From: Methanofollis fontis
Lineage (GTDB): Archaea; Halobacteriota; Methanomicrobia; Methanomicrobiales; Methanofollaceae
DNA: 64,000 bases
Direction: 5' to 3'
Assembly (NCBI RefSeq): GCF_004297185.1
Contig: NZ_PGCL01000003.1
Location: forward strand, 124,001 to 188,000
Shown: in pieces, positions 7,577 to 18,166 of the stretch
Layout of the letters: the number at the start of each line of letters is the position of its first letter
How positions within the stretch are numbered: the first letter of the stretch is position 1
Notes under the pieces: model-generated
Database searches by the model: none
What the model saw: only the letters and a program-made list of their open reading frames with translations
Told to the model about the DNA's origin: nothing
Translations under genes and position numbers: made by a program

Positions 7577-8935
7577 ATGCGGGAACCCGCGGTCAAAAAG
7601 ACCCTCTACTGGTGCAGCCGCTGCAACCTTCCCCTGGTCGGAAGGACCTGCCGGTGCGGCGCCACCGGTGCGCAAATCACACTCCAGAAACCCTATGACG
7701 TTCGTCCGGCCCTCGCCCACGACATGGAGGTGCTGCGCTCCCTCCTCATGGAGCGCTACGGCACCGACCGCCTGCCGCAGATCGTCCTCTTCAACAAGAT
7801 CGGCGGTGTCGACCGCACGGAGAATATCATTGCCAACGGGGTTCTGTTTGGCCGCCTCGCCTACAACCCGCCAACCGCCTCCTATTCCCTTGACCTGACC
7901 CTCGATGCACTGACCACCCTCCTCCCCTCTATCACGCGAGGGATCGTGGAGATCGACGCCCCCGACGACCGGCGCCGGATCGGCGGCAAAAAACTGGCGG
8001 TCAGCACCGACCTCTCCGACGGTCCGGTGGTCGTCAGGATGGGCGACCTCCACGGCACCGGGACACTCCGGGACGGGGCGGTCAGGGTCAGGCAGGTCGG
8101 GGCGGTCACGCCGCGGACCCTCCCCGACCCCCCGTGGGGGGAGGCGATCCGGGTGAATGTGCCTGCCCTGAAGAACATGGAGAGGACCGCCGTCCGTTTC
8201 ATCAGGCAGCACATGCACGACCGCCCGCGCGCCAACATCTCCTTTTCAGGCGGAAAGGACAGCACCGTCGTCTGGGAGCTGGCACGCCGCGCCGGCATCA
8301 AGGAGGCCTATTTCGTGAACACCGGCATGGAGTTTCCCGAAACCGTGGAATTTGTGAAGGAGTGCGGGATCGAGACACACCTCCGCGCCGGTGACTTCTG
8401 GCACGACGTAAAAAAATACGGGCTGCCGAGAAAGGACGACCGCTGGTGCTGCGAACGGCTGAAGCTCACGCCGGTCAAGGAATGGTGCGAGCGAGAGGGT
8501 GCCTGTGTCACGGTGCAGGGCAACCGCTGGTATGAGTCCTTTGTCAGGTCGACCCTCCCTCCGGTCGTCGAAAACCCGTTCAATCCCCTCCAGCTGAATA
8601 TCTCTCCGATCCGGAACTGGCGGGCACTGGAGGTCTTCCTCTACATCTGGTGGCGAAAGGTGCCCTGCAACCCCCTCTATGAGATGGGGTTCGAACGGGT
8701 GGGGTGCTGGAACTGCCCGGCCATGCTCGGGAGCGAGGAGGCGCGTACCCGGGAGATCCACCCCGACCTCGCCGCCCGCTGGGAGCATTATCTGGGGGAA
8801 TGGGCCAGAAAAGAACGGGTGAGCGACCGGTTTATCGAACTCGGCCTCTGGCGCTGGAAGGAGCTCCCGCCGAAGATGCGGGAACTGGCGGCACAGGAAG
8901 GGATCAGCATCCCGAAAAAACGGCGGAGTGGCTGA
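7577..8935 (+). CDS. PAPS-reductase-family PP-loop protein with N-terminal zinc ribbon
   Basis: This protein has 452 residues. The N-terminus carries a small zinc ribbon (W-C-S-R-C...C-R-C-G, about residues 11-30). A middle region (about 150-200) looks PUA-like. The phosphoadenosine-phosphosulfate reductase PP-loop domain begins with S-F-S-G-G-K-D-S near residue 220, with R-W-C-C-E downstream and a C-W-N-C-P motif near the C-terminus. Such fusions occur in methanogens and are annotated as PAPS reductase family, but the real substrate is uncertain. An adenylating or thiolating role is possible. An in-frame ATG at 7502 overlaps the shared promoter, so 7577 is preferred. Confidence 0.8.
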   Translation: MREPAVKKTLYWCSRCNLPLVGRTCRCGATGAQITLQKPYDVRPALAHDMEVLRSLLMERYGTDRLPQIVLFNKIGGVDRTENIIANGVLFGRLAYNPPTASYSLDLTLDALTTLLPSITRGIVEIDAPDDRRRIGGKKLAVSTDLSDGPVVVRMGDLHGTGTLRDGAVRVRQVGAVTPRTLPDPPWGEAIRVNVPALKNMERTAVRFIRQHMHDRPRANISFSGGKDSTVVWELARRAGIKEAYFVNTGMEFPETVEFVKECGIETHLRAGDFWHDVKKYGLPRKDDRWCCERLKLTPVKEWCEREGACVTVQGNRWYESFVRSTLPPVVENPFNPLQLNISPIRNWRALEVFLYIWWRKVPCNPLYEMGFERVGCWNCPAMLGSEEARTREIHPDLAARWEHYLGEWARKERVSDRFIELGLWRWKELPPKMRELAAQEGISIPKKRRSG

Positions 8936-9005
8936 ATAACACCATATTTTGACCTGATCTCTAATTGAGTGCCATATTGTGCCCCTTCCGCCTGCGCCAT
9001 GCGCA

Positions 9006-9017
9006 ACATATATATAG
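9006..9017 (+). promoter_or_regulatory. TATA box of the grpE-dnaK-dnaJ operon
   Basis: The sequence ACATATATATAG lies 47-58 bases before the grpE ATG. Initiation would be near 9040, leaving a leader of about 25 bases with a GCGAGGAT ribosome binding site. No obvious heat-shock operator is visible. Confidence 0.55.
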
Positions 9018-9063
9018 AACTACATTGCAATTGATATTGTAACACATATTTGCGAGGATATGC

Positions 9064-9612
9064 ATGACGGCGGAAGAAGAAAAGGTGGTGCCGGGACATG
9101 AACCGGCCTCAGATCAACCCGGTCCGGATCAGGACGTGCCCCAGGACACCGTCGACAATCTCAAAAAAGAGAACGAGGACCTGAAAATGGCCAATGCAGA
9201 CCTGAACGAACGGTATCTCCGCCTTGCAGCCGATTTTGAAAATTTCAGAAAACGCACCGACCGGCAGATCGCAGAGATCAGGGAATTTGCCCTCCAGGCG
9301 TTCGCTGCCGATCTGCTGGAGGTCGCCGACAACTTCGAGCGGGCCCTGCAGGCAGATGATGCCTCGCTCCGGGAAGGACTCGAGAGCATCCAGAAACAGT
9401 TCATCGGGATCCTGGAACGAAACGGCATAACCCCACTGGACTGCCTCGACTGCGAGTTCAACCCTGAGGAGCACGAGGCGATGGTCTGTGTGCCGTCCGA
9501 CAAACCCGAAGGTACAGTTGTTGAAGAATTCATCCGCGGCTACTGCATGCACGACAGGGTCATCAGGCATGCAAAAGTTGCCGTTTCAAAAAACAAGGAA
9601 CAGGAGGAATAA
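9064..9612 (+). CDS. grpE: Nucleotide exchange factor GrpE
   Basis: This 182-residue protein has an acidic N-terminal tail, a long coiled coil (about residues 35-95, containing the conserved D-F-E-N-F-R-K-R segment) and a C-terminal beta-domain. It releases ADP from DnaK. It is the first gene of the operon and ends five bases before dnaK, whose AGGAGG ribosome binding site lies in the grpE stop region. Confidence 0.95.
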   Translation: MTAEEEKVVPGHEPASDQPGPDQDVPQDTVDNLKKENEDLKMANADLNERYLRLAADFENFRKRTDRQIAEIREFALQAFAADLLEVADNFERALQADDASLREGLESIQKQFIGILERNGITPLDCLDCEFNPEEHEAMVCVPSDKPEGTVVEEFIRGYCMHDRVIRHAKVAVSKNKEQEE

Positions 9613-9616
9613 CACC

Positions 9617-11458
<1,842 letters not shown>

Positions 11459-11464
11459 TTCGGG

Positions 11465-12592
11465 ATGAGTGCGGGAAGCTACTATGATGTCCTCGGTGTC
11501 TCCAGGGACGCCGGCGAAGGGGAGATCAAGAAGGCGTACCGCAACCTTGCACGCAAGTACCACCCAGATGTCTGCAAGGAAGAGGGCGCAGAGGACCGGT
11601 TCAAGGAGATCAACGAGGCCTATTCGGTCCTCTCCGATCCCCAGAAACGGGCCCAGTACGACAATATCGGGCATGACGCCTTCACCAACGCCTCAAAGGG
11701 GTCGTATTCGGGCGGCAGCGGATTCGGAGGTTTCCAGTCCGATTTCTCGGGTTTCGGAGACATCTTCGACACCTTCTTCGGCGGCGGGGGACCGCGCGGC
11801 CCGCGGCCGGGCGCCGACCTCCTCCTCCGCCTCTCGGTCTCGCTGAAGGATGCGGTCTTCGGGACCGATCGGGAGGTGGAGGTCTTCCACACCGAGTCGT
11901 GCCCGGACTGCGACGGCACCGGCAGCACCAATAAGAAGGTGCACACCTGCCCGAAGTGCGGCGGAAGCGGTCAGATCAGGCAGGTGAGCCAGTCGCTCTT
12001 CGGGCAGTTCGTCAGGATGTCGCCCTGTCCGGAGTGCGGCGGCCGCGGCAAGACCCCTGAACAGCCCTGCCGCACCTGCAACGGGAGCGGGCATGCACGG
12101 GTGAAGCGGAAGGTGAGCATCCATGTTCCGGCAGGCGCCTATACGGGCCTGCGCCTCCGCATGGAGGGCTATGGCGAGGCCGGCGACTATGGCGCCCCGG
12201 TCGGAGACCTCTATGTGGAGATCCTGGTCGAGGAGAACCCGAGATTCAGCCGGAGCGGGGACAGCCTCGAGACCGCGGTGGAGATCACCCCCGCCCAGGC
12301 GGCGGTGGGGTCGACGGCCGAGATCAGGACGATCGACGACCGCACGGTGGAGCTGAAGATCCCGGCCGGCATCCAGCACAACACCGCCCTCCGCATCCCG
12401 GGCGAGGGTGTGAGACGGCGCGGGAAGCCCGGCGACCTGCTGGTCAGGGTCAGGATCGTCGTTCCAAAGAGCCTTTCAGACGAGGAGAAGGAACTCTACG
12501 AGCGTCTCCTCGAGATCGAGAAAAAGAAAGGGCCCGGGAAGAAAGGCTTTTTCAAGGACTTTGTGGACAAGGTGATGGGGCAGGAGGAGTGA
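11465..12592 (+). CDS. dnaJ: Hsp40 co-chaperone DnaJ
   Basis: This 375-residue type-I DnaJ has a J domain with H-P-D (about residue 35), a Gly/Phe-rich linker (about 75-115) and four C-x-x-C-x-G-x-G zinc repeats (about 140-210), then the substrate-binding C-terminal domains. It stimulates DnaK ATPase activity and presents substrates. It starts six bases after dnaK. Its last 41 bases overlap the end of the convergent gene at 12552-13184. Confidence 0.97.
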   Translation: MSAGSYYDVLGVSRDAGEGEIKKAYRNLARKYHPDVCKEEGAEDRFKEINEAYSVLSDPQKRAQYDNIGHDAFTNASKGSYSGGSGFGGFQSDFSGFGDIFDTFFGGGGPRGPRPGADLLLRLSVSLKDAVFGTDREVEVFHTESCPDCDGTGSTNKKVHTCPKCGGSGQIRQVSQSLFGQFVRMSPCPECGGRGKTPEQPCRTCNGSGHARVKRKVSIHVPAGAYTGLRLRMEGYGEAGDYGAPVGDLYVEILVEENPRFSRSGDSLETAVEITPAQAAVGSTAEIRTIDDRTVELKIPAGIQHNTALRIPGEGVRRRGKPGDLLVRVRIVVPKSLSDEEKELYERLLEIEKKKGPGKKGFFKDFVDKVMGQEE

Positions 12593-13184
12593 ACCCCTCC
12601 CCCTCCATCAGGTCACGCTGCAGGGCGAGTGCCGCCGCAAGGTCTGCCAGATAGACCTGAGTGTTCAGGCTTCCGTCCGGGAACCTCGACGTGGGGTCCC
12701 GGCATGCATCGATCGTCCGCTCATCGGGGACCAGCGTCACCGGGATGCCAGTCCGCTCAGACGCCGCCGCCATCGCCTGCCTGAACTCGCCAAGGCAGTA
12801 GGCGACACGATACCGATACACGTCCCGTGTTTTCTCCAGATACGCCGCCACCCGCGCCGTCTCGATGCGCAGAAACGAACGGTGGACCGCCGGGTCCGGG
12901 CACCGCCCGAGCATATAGCGGTAGGTGGCATAGGGATACATCCGCTCCAGTTCTCGAGGGACGACGCCGCAGGTGCCAAAGACCACGCGGTGGACGCTCG
13001 AGGGCGGGAGGACGGCATCGATCACGCCGTCGAACCGCCGATGACTTGGACTGTCCGAGTAGGGTTTGTGGACCGAACAGGGCAGAAAAAGGGCAATTCT
13101 GCGGTTCGGCACCCGGTAATGGTCGATGACGAACCGATACGCCTCCTCAAACTCTGGCCTGAAAAAAGGAGGGACCGTATCCAT
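12552..13184 (-). CDS. ArcS-core (DUF5591) domain protein, probable archaeosine tRNA modification
   Basis: This protein of about 210 residues contains the motif [15 protein letters not shown], which matches the P-C-x3-K-P-Y-x2-S-x-S-H signature of the archaeosine synthase (ArcS) core. That core attaches lysine to preQ0 at tRNA position 15. Here it stands alone, without the TGT-like and PUA domains of full-length ArcS, so the system appears split. The reading frame is open up to 13424, but that part overlaps trmG10 and the promoter. The ATG at 13184 has GAGGGG upstream and a TATA box near 13240. It is divergent from a tRNA methyltransferase gene. Confidence 0.75.
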   Translation of the reverse strand: MDTVPPFFRPEFEEAYRFVIDHYRVPNRRIALFLPCSVHKPYSDSPSHRRFDGVIDAVLPPSSVHRVVFGTCGVVPRELERMYPYATYRYMLGRCPDPAVHRSFLRIETARVAAYLEKTRDVYRYRVAYCLGEFRQAMAAASERTGIPVTLVPDERTIDACRDPTSRFPDGSLNTQVYLADLAAALALQRDLMEGEGFTPPAPSPCPQSP

Positions 13185-13237
13185 CTGTCGCCCCTCAGAA
13201 AGAGAAGATATCGTTGTTTTTCCCGGAACTCTCACGT

Positions 13238-13250
13238 CACTATATATCTG
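13238..13250. promoter_or_regulatory. Bidirectional TATA region between ArcS-core gene and trmG10
   Basis: The sequence ACTATATATCTG can serve as a TATA element on both strands. The minus-strand start at 13184 and the plus-strand start at 13275 both lie at suitable distances. Confidence 0.5.
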
Positions 13251-13274
13251 ATCGTCACCTATTAATGGGTAGCC

Positions 13275-14249
13275 ATGAAACTGCTCTTTGAGGTTTCCGG
13301 GGAGCATCCAGACCTCCCGTTCGCAGAGATCGAATGTGTCGGCCGGATCATCGACCGGCGCGAACGGGTCGGTGTGGCAGAATGCCCGGACCCTGCGGCA
13401 ACAACCCGTCTCGCACTCACCCATACCGTCATGGAATATCTCGGCGAGTGCGAACCGACCGCTGCAGGGATCTCGGCGCTCCTCAGAAACCTCTCGATCA
13501 CCACAGACCGCCCCTTCGCGGCGCGGGTGAAGGTGATCCCCGGACCGTTGGCGCGTCCGTCGCAGCTCGACCTCGAACGGTTGATTGGCGGACTCATCTC
13601 CGGTCCGGTCAACCTCAGGTCGCCCGAGATCGTCTACCGGGCGATCCTCTCAGAGGACCGATGTTACCTTGGACGTGTGATGTATGCCGACCTTCGCGGC
13701 CCATATGAAAACAGAAGGCCAATAACACGCCCGTATTTCCATCCCGGCGTAATGATGCCGCGGATGGCCAGGGCGATGCTGAACCTCTCGGGCGTCATGC
13801 CCGGGGAGGTGCTCTGCGATCCCTTCTGCGGCACCGGCGGAATGCTGGAAGAAGCAGGATGGATCGGCGTCCGGGCGATCGGAAGCGATTTCGACCGGGA
13901 AATGATCCGGGGCTCCCGCCTCAACGTTCCCGCTGCCGACCTGATGCTTGCCGATGCCACCGCCCTGCCGCTCAGGGACAGGAGCGTGGAGGCGGTGGTG
14001 ACCGATCTCCCGTACGGCCAGTCGGTCTGCATCCGGGCAGACACGCTCACCCGCCTCTATGAAGGGGCCATGGTGGAAATGGACCGAATATTAAAGGAAG
14101 GACGGCGTGCCGTCGTGATCACCCACCTCGATATCAGGGAGATTGCACGGCACCACTTCACCATCCTCCAGTTTCATGAACAGCGGGTTCATAAAAGCCT
14201 CACCAGGCGGATCCTTGTGCTGGAGAAGAAAAAACCCGTCACAGGATGA
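13275..14249 (+). CDS. tRNA (guanine-10-N2)-dimethyltransferase, Trm-G10 family
   Basis: This protein has 324 residues. An N-terminal ferredoxin-like/THUMP region (about residues 1-150) precedes a Rossmann methyltransferase domain. The domain contains D-P-F-C-G-T-G-G (SAM binding, about residue 185) and the catalytic D-L-P-Y-G-Q-S motif (about 240) typical of N2-guanine methylation. It modifies G10 of tRNA in archaea. The adjacent divergent ArcS-core gene makes this a small tRNA modification locus. Confidence 0.88.
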   Translation: MKLLFEVSGEHPDLPFAEIECVGRIIDRRERVGVAECPDPAATTRLALTHTVMEYLGECEPTAAGISALLRNLSITTDRPFAARVKVIPGPLARPSQLDLERLIGGLISGPVNLRSPEIVYRAILSEDRCYLGRVMYADLRGPYENRRPITRPYFHPGVMMPRMARAMLNLSGVMPGEVLCDPFCGTGGMLEEAGWIGVRAIGSDFDREMIRGSRLNVPAADLMLADATALPLRDRSVEAVVTDLPYGQSVCIRADTLTRLYEGAMVEMDRILKEGRRAVVITHLDIREIARHHFTILQFHEQRVHKSLTRRILVLEKKKPVTG

Positions 14250-14289
14250 TTGGACCGGCCAATCATCATATAAGAAACAGGACAGAAAA

Positions 14290-15561
14290 ATGGCGTTGAA
14301 CAACGGCGTGGAGATGATAGAGTGGATGCGCACGAATTTAGTCACCGTGAAGCCCACGCGCAACCTATCCCTCAAGGCGACCCGTCATCTCCGCAAATCC
14401 GAGAAGAAATACCTTTTTTCCGAAGATATTTCATTGATGCGCACCGCCGAGGGGCGGTGGTACGAGGGTCTCATCTATGAGATGCTCCTCGAAGTGGTCA
14501 AAGAATGCGATCTCATTAAGGGGATCATCAGAAAAGGAGCGGACGCCCCCTATGTGAGGCAGAAGATCACGCAGAACCAGAACGGGATGTTCTATTCAAA
14601 TTACGGGGACATCAAGGTGCGGGGGAACGGTCAGGACCTGGCCGAAGTGGACCTGATGTTTGTGGACCGGCAGAACACCGTGGGTTTTGGCGAGATCGTC
14701 ACTTCACCCTCAGATCTCAAGGAGTTCGAGGCGGAGATCATCTTCAAGAAGCGCCTGATCGGTTACCTCTTCGGCCAGCCGATCGTCCCCTTCGTGCTCA
14801 TATCGTCGGTGGACATCTCGCGCAACTCGGTCGTCCAGCGCCTGATGAAGGAGCCCGATTCGGTGCTGATCATCACCGCCTCCTGCGAGCAGATAAAAAG
14901 GGCGCTCAATCCGCGTGAGATCAGATATCGCCCCAGAAAACCGATCGCTCACCCGAAACTCCTCCATCTCGAGGACGTCCACACCAAACGCCCCTTTGAT
15001 TATCGGGCCCTCCACGACGAGCGCAAACAACGGATGCTCGACCTGATGGGAAACGGTGTTCCGTCGGATGCCCTGACCGATCCCGATGAGGTCCCGCCGA
15101 TTGTCAAGAAGGTGGTCTTCGGTGCCCTCTACCCGCCGTCGATCCGCCTTCTCTGCAGCAGGACCGAGATCACCATCAAGGGAGAGAGCCTCACCTATGA
15201 GAGCATCATGAAAGATTTTTCAAAGGTGATCGTGGCCGTAAACCTGCCAGAACTCAAACCGATCCTCTATTTCAGGTCACGCAAGAAGAAGGAGTACTTC
15301 AAGATGGTGCCCTCAAAGAGCGGCGGTTTCAAGTATGAAAGCCGCCGGACCCCCCATATGGCCGGTTTTTTCCTCTGGCTCGAGAGCACGAAACCGTCGC
15401 TCGGGGCACAGATGACCCGTACACTGCTGAAATATTTTATTGCAGGCAACGGCACGACCGAGAATAAGACGAAACAGAAGAGTAGAAGGAGTCCCAGAAG
15501 GGGCAGGAACAAAACATCGAGCCCGAAAACCTCACCCGAAATGCCCTCTGGCGGCCAATAA
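14290..15561 (+). CDS. Conserved hypothetical protein, possibly nuclease-like
   Basis: This protein of about 423 residues is not recognised with certainty. Near residues 120-145 it shows an acidic strand (E-V-D-L-M-F-V-D), a turn and then G-F-G-E-I-V, which resembles the layout of a PD-(D/E)xK fold without the canonical Lys. The C-terminal 45 residues are very basic and Ser/Pro-rich, suggesting nucleic acid contact. The frame is open upstream into trmG10. The ATG at 14290 is preferred because AGGA precedes it, and a TATA-like CATATAAG lies near 14267. ATG at 14314 is an alternative. Confidence 0.6.
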   Translation: MALNNGVEMIEWMRTNLVTVKPTRNLSLKATRHLRKSEKKYLFSEDISLMRTAEGRWYEGLIYEMLLEVVKECDLIKGIIRKGADAPYVRQKITQNQNGMFYSNYGDIKVRGNGQDLAEVDLMFVDRQNTVGFGEIVTSPSDLKEFEAEIIFKKRLIGYLFGQPIVPFVLISSVDISRNSVVQRLMKEPDSVLIITASCEQIKRALNPREIRYRPRKPIAHPKLLHLEDVHTKRPFDYRALHDERKQRMLDLMGNGVPSDALTDPDEVPPIVKKVVFGALYPPSIRLLCSRTEITIKGESLTYESIMKDFSKVIVAVNLPELKPILYFRSRKKKEYFKMVPSKSGGFKYESRRTPHMAGFFLWLESTKPSLGAQMTRTLLKYFIAGNGTTENKTKQKSRRSPRRGRNKTSSPKTSPEMPSGGQ

Positions 15562-15620
15562 TGATATGGGGGGATCCCCCGTCGCCGTCGAAGGGGAAAG
15601 GTCTCAAAATCCCTGTTCAC

Positions 15621-15839
15621 CTATACGACCGGCGTCTCGCCGAAGAGTTTCAGGGATTTCGGTGCAAATTTTTTGATCTCGTCGTAGAAATATCGCACAT
15701 AGGCCGGATCAGAGTCGTCGATCGCCGCCTGCAACGTCCGCCTCAACCACTCCGGAAATGCCCCGCCCTCCTCCAGGGCGTTCATGATCACAACAACGGC
15801 CTCATCGACATCCTGATTGCTTGTCCAACGGTATGGCAT
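15621..15839 (-). CDS. Small hypothetical protein (72 aa)
   Basis: This 72-residue protein is predicted to be mostly helical and acidic, with an L-R-R-T-L-Q-A-A-I-D-D-S-D-P centre. It has GGGAGG eight bases before the ATG and a TATA box (CTATATAT on the minus strand) near 15881-15889, which supports a real gene. No domain is recognised. It converges on the gene ending at 15561 and is divergent from the EVE-like gene. Confidence 0.6.
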   Translation of the reverse strand: MPYRWTSNQDVDEAVVVIMNALEEGGAFPEWLRRTLQAAIDDSDPAYVRYFYDEIKKFAPKSLKLFGETPVV

Positions 15840-15947
15840 GATTGATCTCCCTCCCGCACGGGCACTCTCGGGGAGATCGCATATATAGATTTGGGTCCTC
15901 CCGCCGCACCTCGAAAGACTTTAATAGAGCATCACCAATCACCATCC

Positions 15948-16337
15948 ATGACCTGCTGGATTGCGGTGATTGGTGCTGAAAAATGGGGCACCTTCAGGGA
16001 AAAACAGATGCTGGCCTTTGCCGAGCGTCACAGGGATACCGTCAGCAAGACCGAGATCGGTGATACCGTGTTCTTCCTGGATGAGGATCCGGAGCGTTCC
16101 CTTCTCGGGGCAGCAGAGGTCGCATCCGATCCCTATATGAACCGCATCCCCCTCTTCGAAAACGAAAACGAGGTCTATCCATTACGAATAAAGATCCGGC
16201 CAATCACCGCCATGGACGTCCGGACGCCGCTCCCAATCGAGATCCGTAGCCGCATGCCCGACAGTGGCGTGCCGATCCATGCGATCATCGAAGACGAGAT
16301 CGAGCAGATCTTTCTCGACCGTCTCGGGGCGCCCTAG
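15948..16337 (+). CDS. EVE/PUA-like domain protein
   Basis: This protein of about 129 residues starts M-T-C-W-I-A-V-I-G and contains W-G-T-F-R-E-K-Q-M, G-D-T-V-F-F-L and Y-P-L-R-I-K, the pattern of EVE-domain proteins (PUA-like fold, proposed to bind modified bases). An upstream extension to 15891 has no ribosome binding site. It lies between a small ORF and the acyl-CoA synthetases with no clear functional link. Confidence 0.6.
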   Translation: MTCWIAVIGAEKWGTFREKQMLAFAERHRDTVSKTEIGDTVFFLDEDPERSLLGAAEVASDPYMNRIPLFENENEVYPLRIKIRPITAMDVRTPLPIEIRSRMPDSGVPIHAIIEDEIEQIFLDRLGAP

Positions 16338-16416
16338 ACCGGGCGGCAGATCCAGCACCTCCTCCAGCGGACACCTTAAATTCGCTGACAGACCATACCT
16401 ATACGGATCGATCCCC

Positions 16417-18105
16417 ATGGCAGAGCACAACATGGAGAACTATGAAGAGACCTGTGCGTCCTTTTCTATCGACGTCCCCGAACACTATAACTTCGGGTTC
16501 GACGTCATCGACGCATGGGCAAAAAAAGACCGCAACCGCCTCGCCATGATCTGGGCAGACCAGAATGGCAACGAGAAGAAGTTCACCTTCAGGGACCTGA
16601 TGAACCTCTCCAACCAGGCGGCAAATATTCTCCTGAAATACGGCATCGGCAAGGGAGACCGTGTACTCCTTCTCCTCCCCAGGATCCCGGAATGGTGGAT
16701 CTTTGTGATCGCCCTCATCAAACTCGGCGCCGTATACTGTCCCTGCCCCACCCTCCTCACCCCCAAGGACCTCAAATACCGGATCAAGGTGGGACGGTTC
16801 AAGATGGTCATCACCGACCTGGAGAACTCCTGGAAGGTCGATGAGATCTGTCAGGAATGTCCGTCACTGCAGGTGCGGTTCCTGGCGGACGGCGAACTCG
16901 AGGGATGGGCAAACTTCCCGTACGAACTGATGTATCCTGCACCGGTCTCCCATCGCACCGTCTCGATGCCGGTGGCAAAGAAGACCAGGTCCACCGATCC
17001 GATGCTCATCTACTTCACCTCGGGCACGACCGGCGAACCGAAGATGGTGCTTCACAACAACGCCCACCCGCTCGGGCACATCATCACGGCGAAATACTGG
17101 CACGATCTCAACGAGCACGACCTCCACCTCACCCTCTCCGACACCGGGTGGGCGAAGTGCGGCTGGGGCAAGATCTTCGGGCAGTGGATCTGCGGCGCCG
17201 CCATCTTCGTCTATGACATCAGGGGCAAGTTCTCGGCCACCGAGGTCCTCCCCCTCCTGGAGAAATACGAGGTGACCACCTTCTGCGCCCCGCCGACCAT
17301 CTACCGGATGCTCATTCTGGCCGACCTGAAGAAATACGACCTCCGAGAACTGCGCCACTGCACCAGCGCCGGCGAACCCCTCAACCCCGAGGTGATCCGC
17401 ATCTGGCAGGAAGGCACCGGCCTCACCATCAGGGAAGGCTACGGCCAGACCGAGACGGTCTGCGCCATCGCCTCGTTCCCCTGCATGGAACCGAAATACG
17501 GGTCGATGGGCAAACCCTCGCCGGGCTGGCATGTGGAGATCCTCAACGACGAGGGGAAGGCCTGCGAGGCCTTTGAGGAGGGGAGGATCGCTGTCTTCCT
17601 CGATCCGCGTCCCGTCGGTCTCGTCGTCGAATACCTCGACAACAAGGAGGCAAACGCCGAGTCGTTCCATGACGGCTGGTACTTCACCGGCGACCGCGCC
17701 TACCGCGACGATGACGGGTATTACTGGTTTGTCGGGCGGGACGACGACGTGATCAAGAGTTCGGGCTACCGGATCGGACCCTTTGAGGTGGAATCGGCCC
17801 TGATGGAGCACCCGGCCGTACAGGAGTGCGCCGTCGTCGGATCACCCGACCTGATCCGCGGGCTGATCGTCAAGGCCTTCGTGGTCCTCAACGCCGGTTT
17901 CGAACCCTCCGAACTCCTCGTCAAGGACCTCCAGAAACACGTGAAGCGGACCACCGCCCCCTACAAATACCCTCGAACCATCGAATTCGTTGACGACCTC
18001 CCCAAGACGATGTCGGGAAAAATTAAACGCAAAGAACTGAAGATGATGGAGATGCAGCGGTTCGAGAGCGAAAACGGACCCGAGACCGGGCATCGGCCCA
18101 CCTGA
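16417..18105 (+). CDS. AMP-forming acyl-CoA synthetase (copy 1)
   Basis: This protein has 562 residues. It has the ANL-superfamily signatures: the phosphate loop Y-F-T-S-G-T-T-G-E-P-K (about residue 200), the adenine motif G-Y-G-Q-T-E-T, the hinge G-R-D-D-D-V-I-K-S-S-G-Y-R-I-G and the C-terminal catalytic Lys (M-S-G-K-I-K-R). It activates a carboxylic acid to its CoA thioester. Related methanogen proteins include a medium/branched-chain acyl-CoA synthetase of Methanosarcina. A possible role is recycling 2-methylbutyrate or other acids. The ATG at 16417 aligns with copy 2. Confidence 0.9.
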   Translation: MAEHNMENYEETCASFSIDVPEHYNFGFDVIDAWAKKDRNRLAMIWADQNGNEKKFTFRDLMNLSNQAANILLKYGIGKGDRVLLLLPRIPEWWIFVIALIKLGAVYCPCPTLLTPKDLKYRIKVGRFKMVITDLENSWKVDEICQECPSLQVRFLADGELEGWANFPYELMYPAPVSHRTVSMPVAKKTRSTDPMLIYFTSGTTGEPKMVLHNNAHPLGHIITAKYWHDLNEHDLHLTLSDTGWAKCGWGKIFGQWICGAAIFVYDIRGKFSATEVLPLLEKYEVTTFCAPPTIYRMLILADLKKYDLRELRHCTSAGEPLNPEVIRIWQEGTGLTIREGYGQTETVCAIASFPCMEPKYGSMGKPSPGWHVEILNDEGKACEAFEEGRIAVFLDPRPVGLVVEYLDNKEANAESFHDGWYFTGDRAYRDDDGYYWFVGRDDDVIKSSGYRIGPFEVESALMEHPAVQECAVVGSPDLIRGLIVKAFVVLNAGFEPSELLVKDLQKHVKRTTAPYKYPRTIEFVDDLPKTMSGKIKRKELKMMEMQRFESENGPETGHRPT

Positions 18106-18166
18106 ATCTCCTTTCTGTTCCGGTCACACACCCTTTTTTATTGCCAGCGCTCCATGTAGTACCGCT

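Noticed and set aside
7493-8218. N-terminal extension of purH (242 codons)
   Set aside because: It is antisense to the PP-loop protein. Family members start at the M-K-W-A-L-L-S site at 7492.
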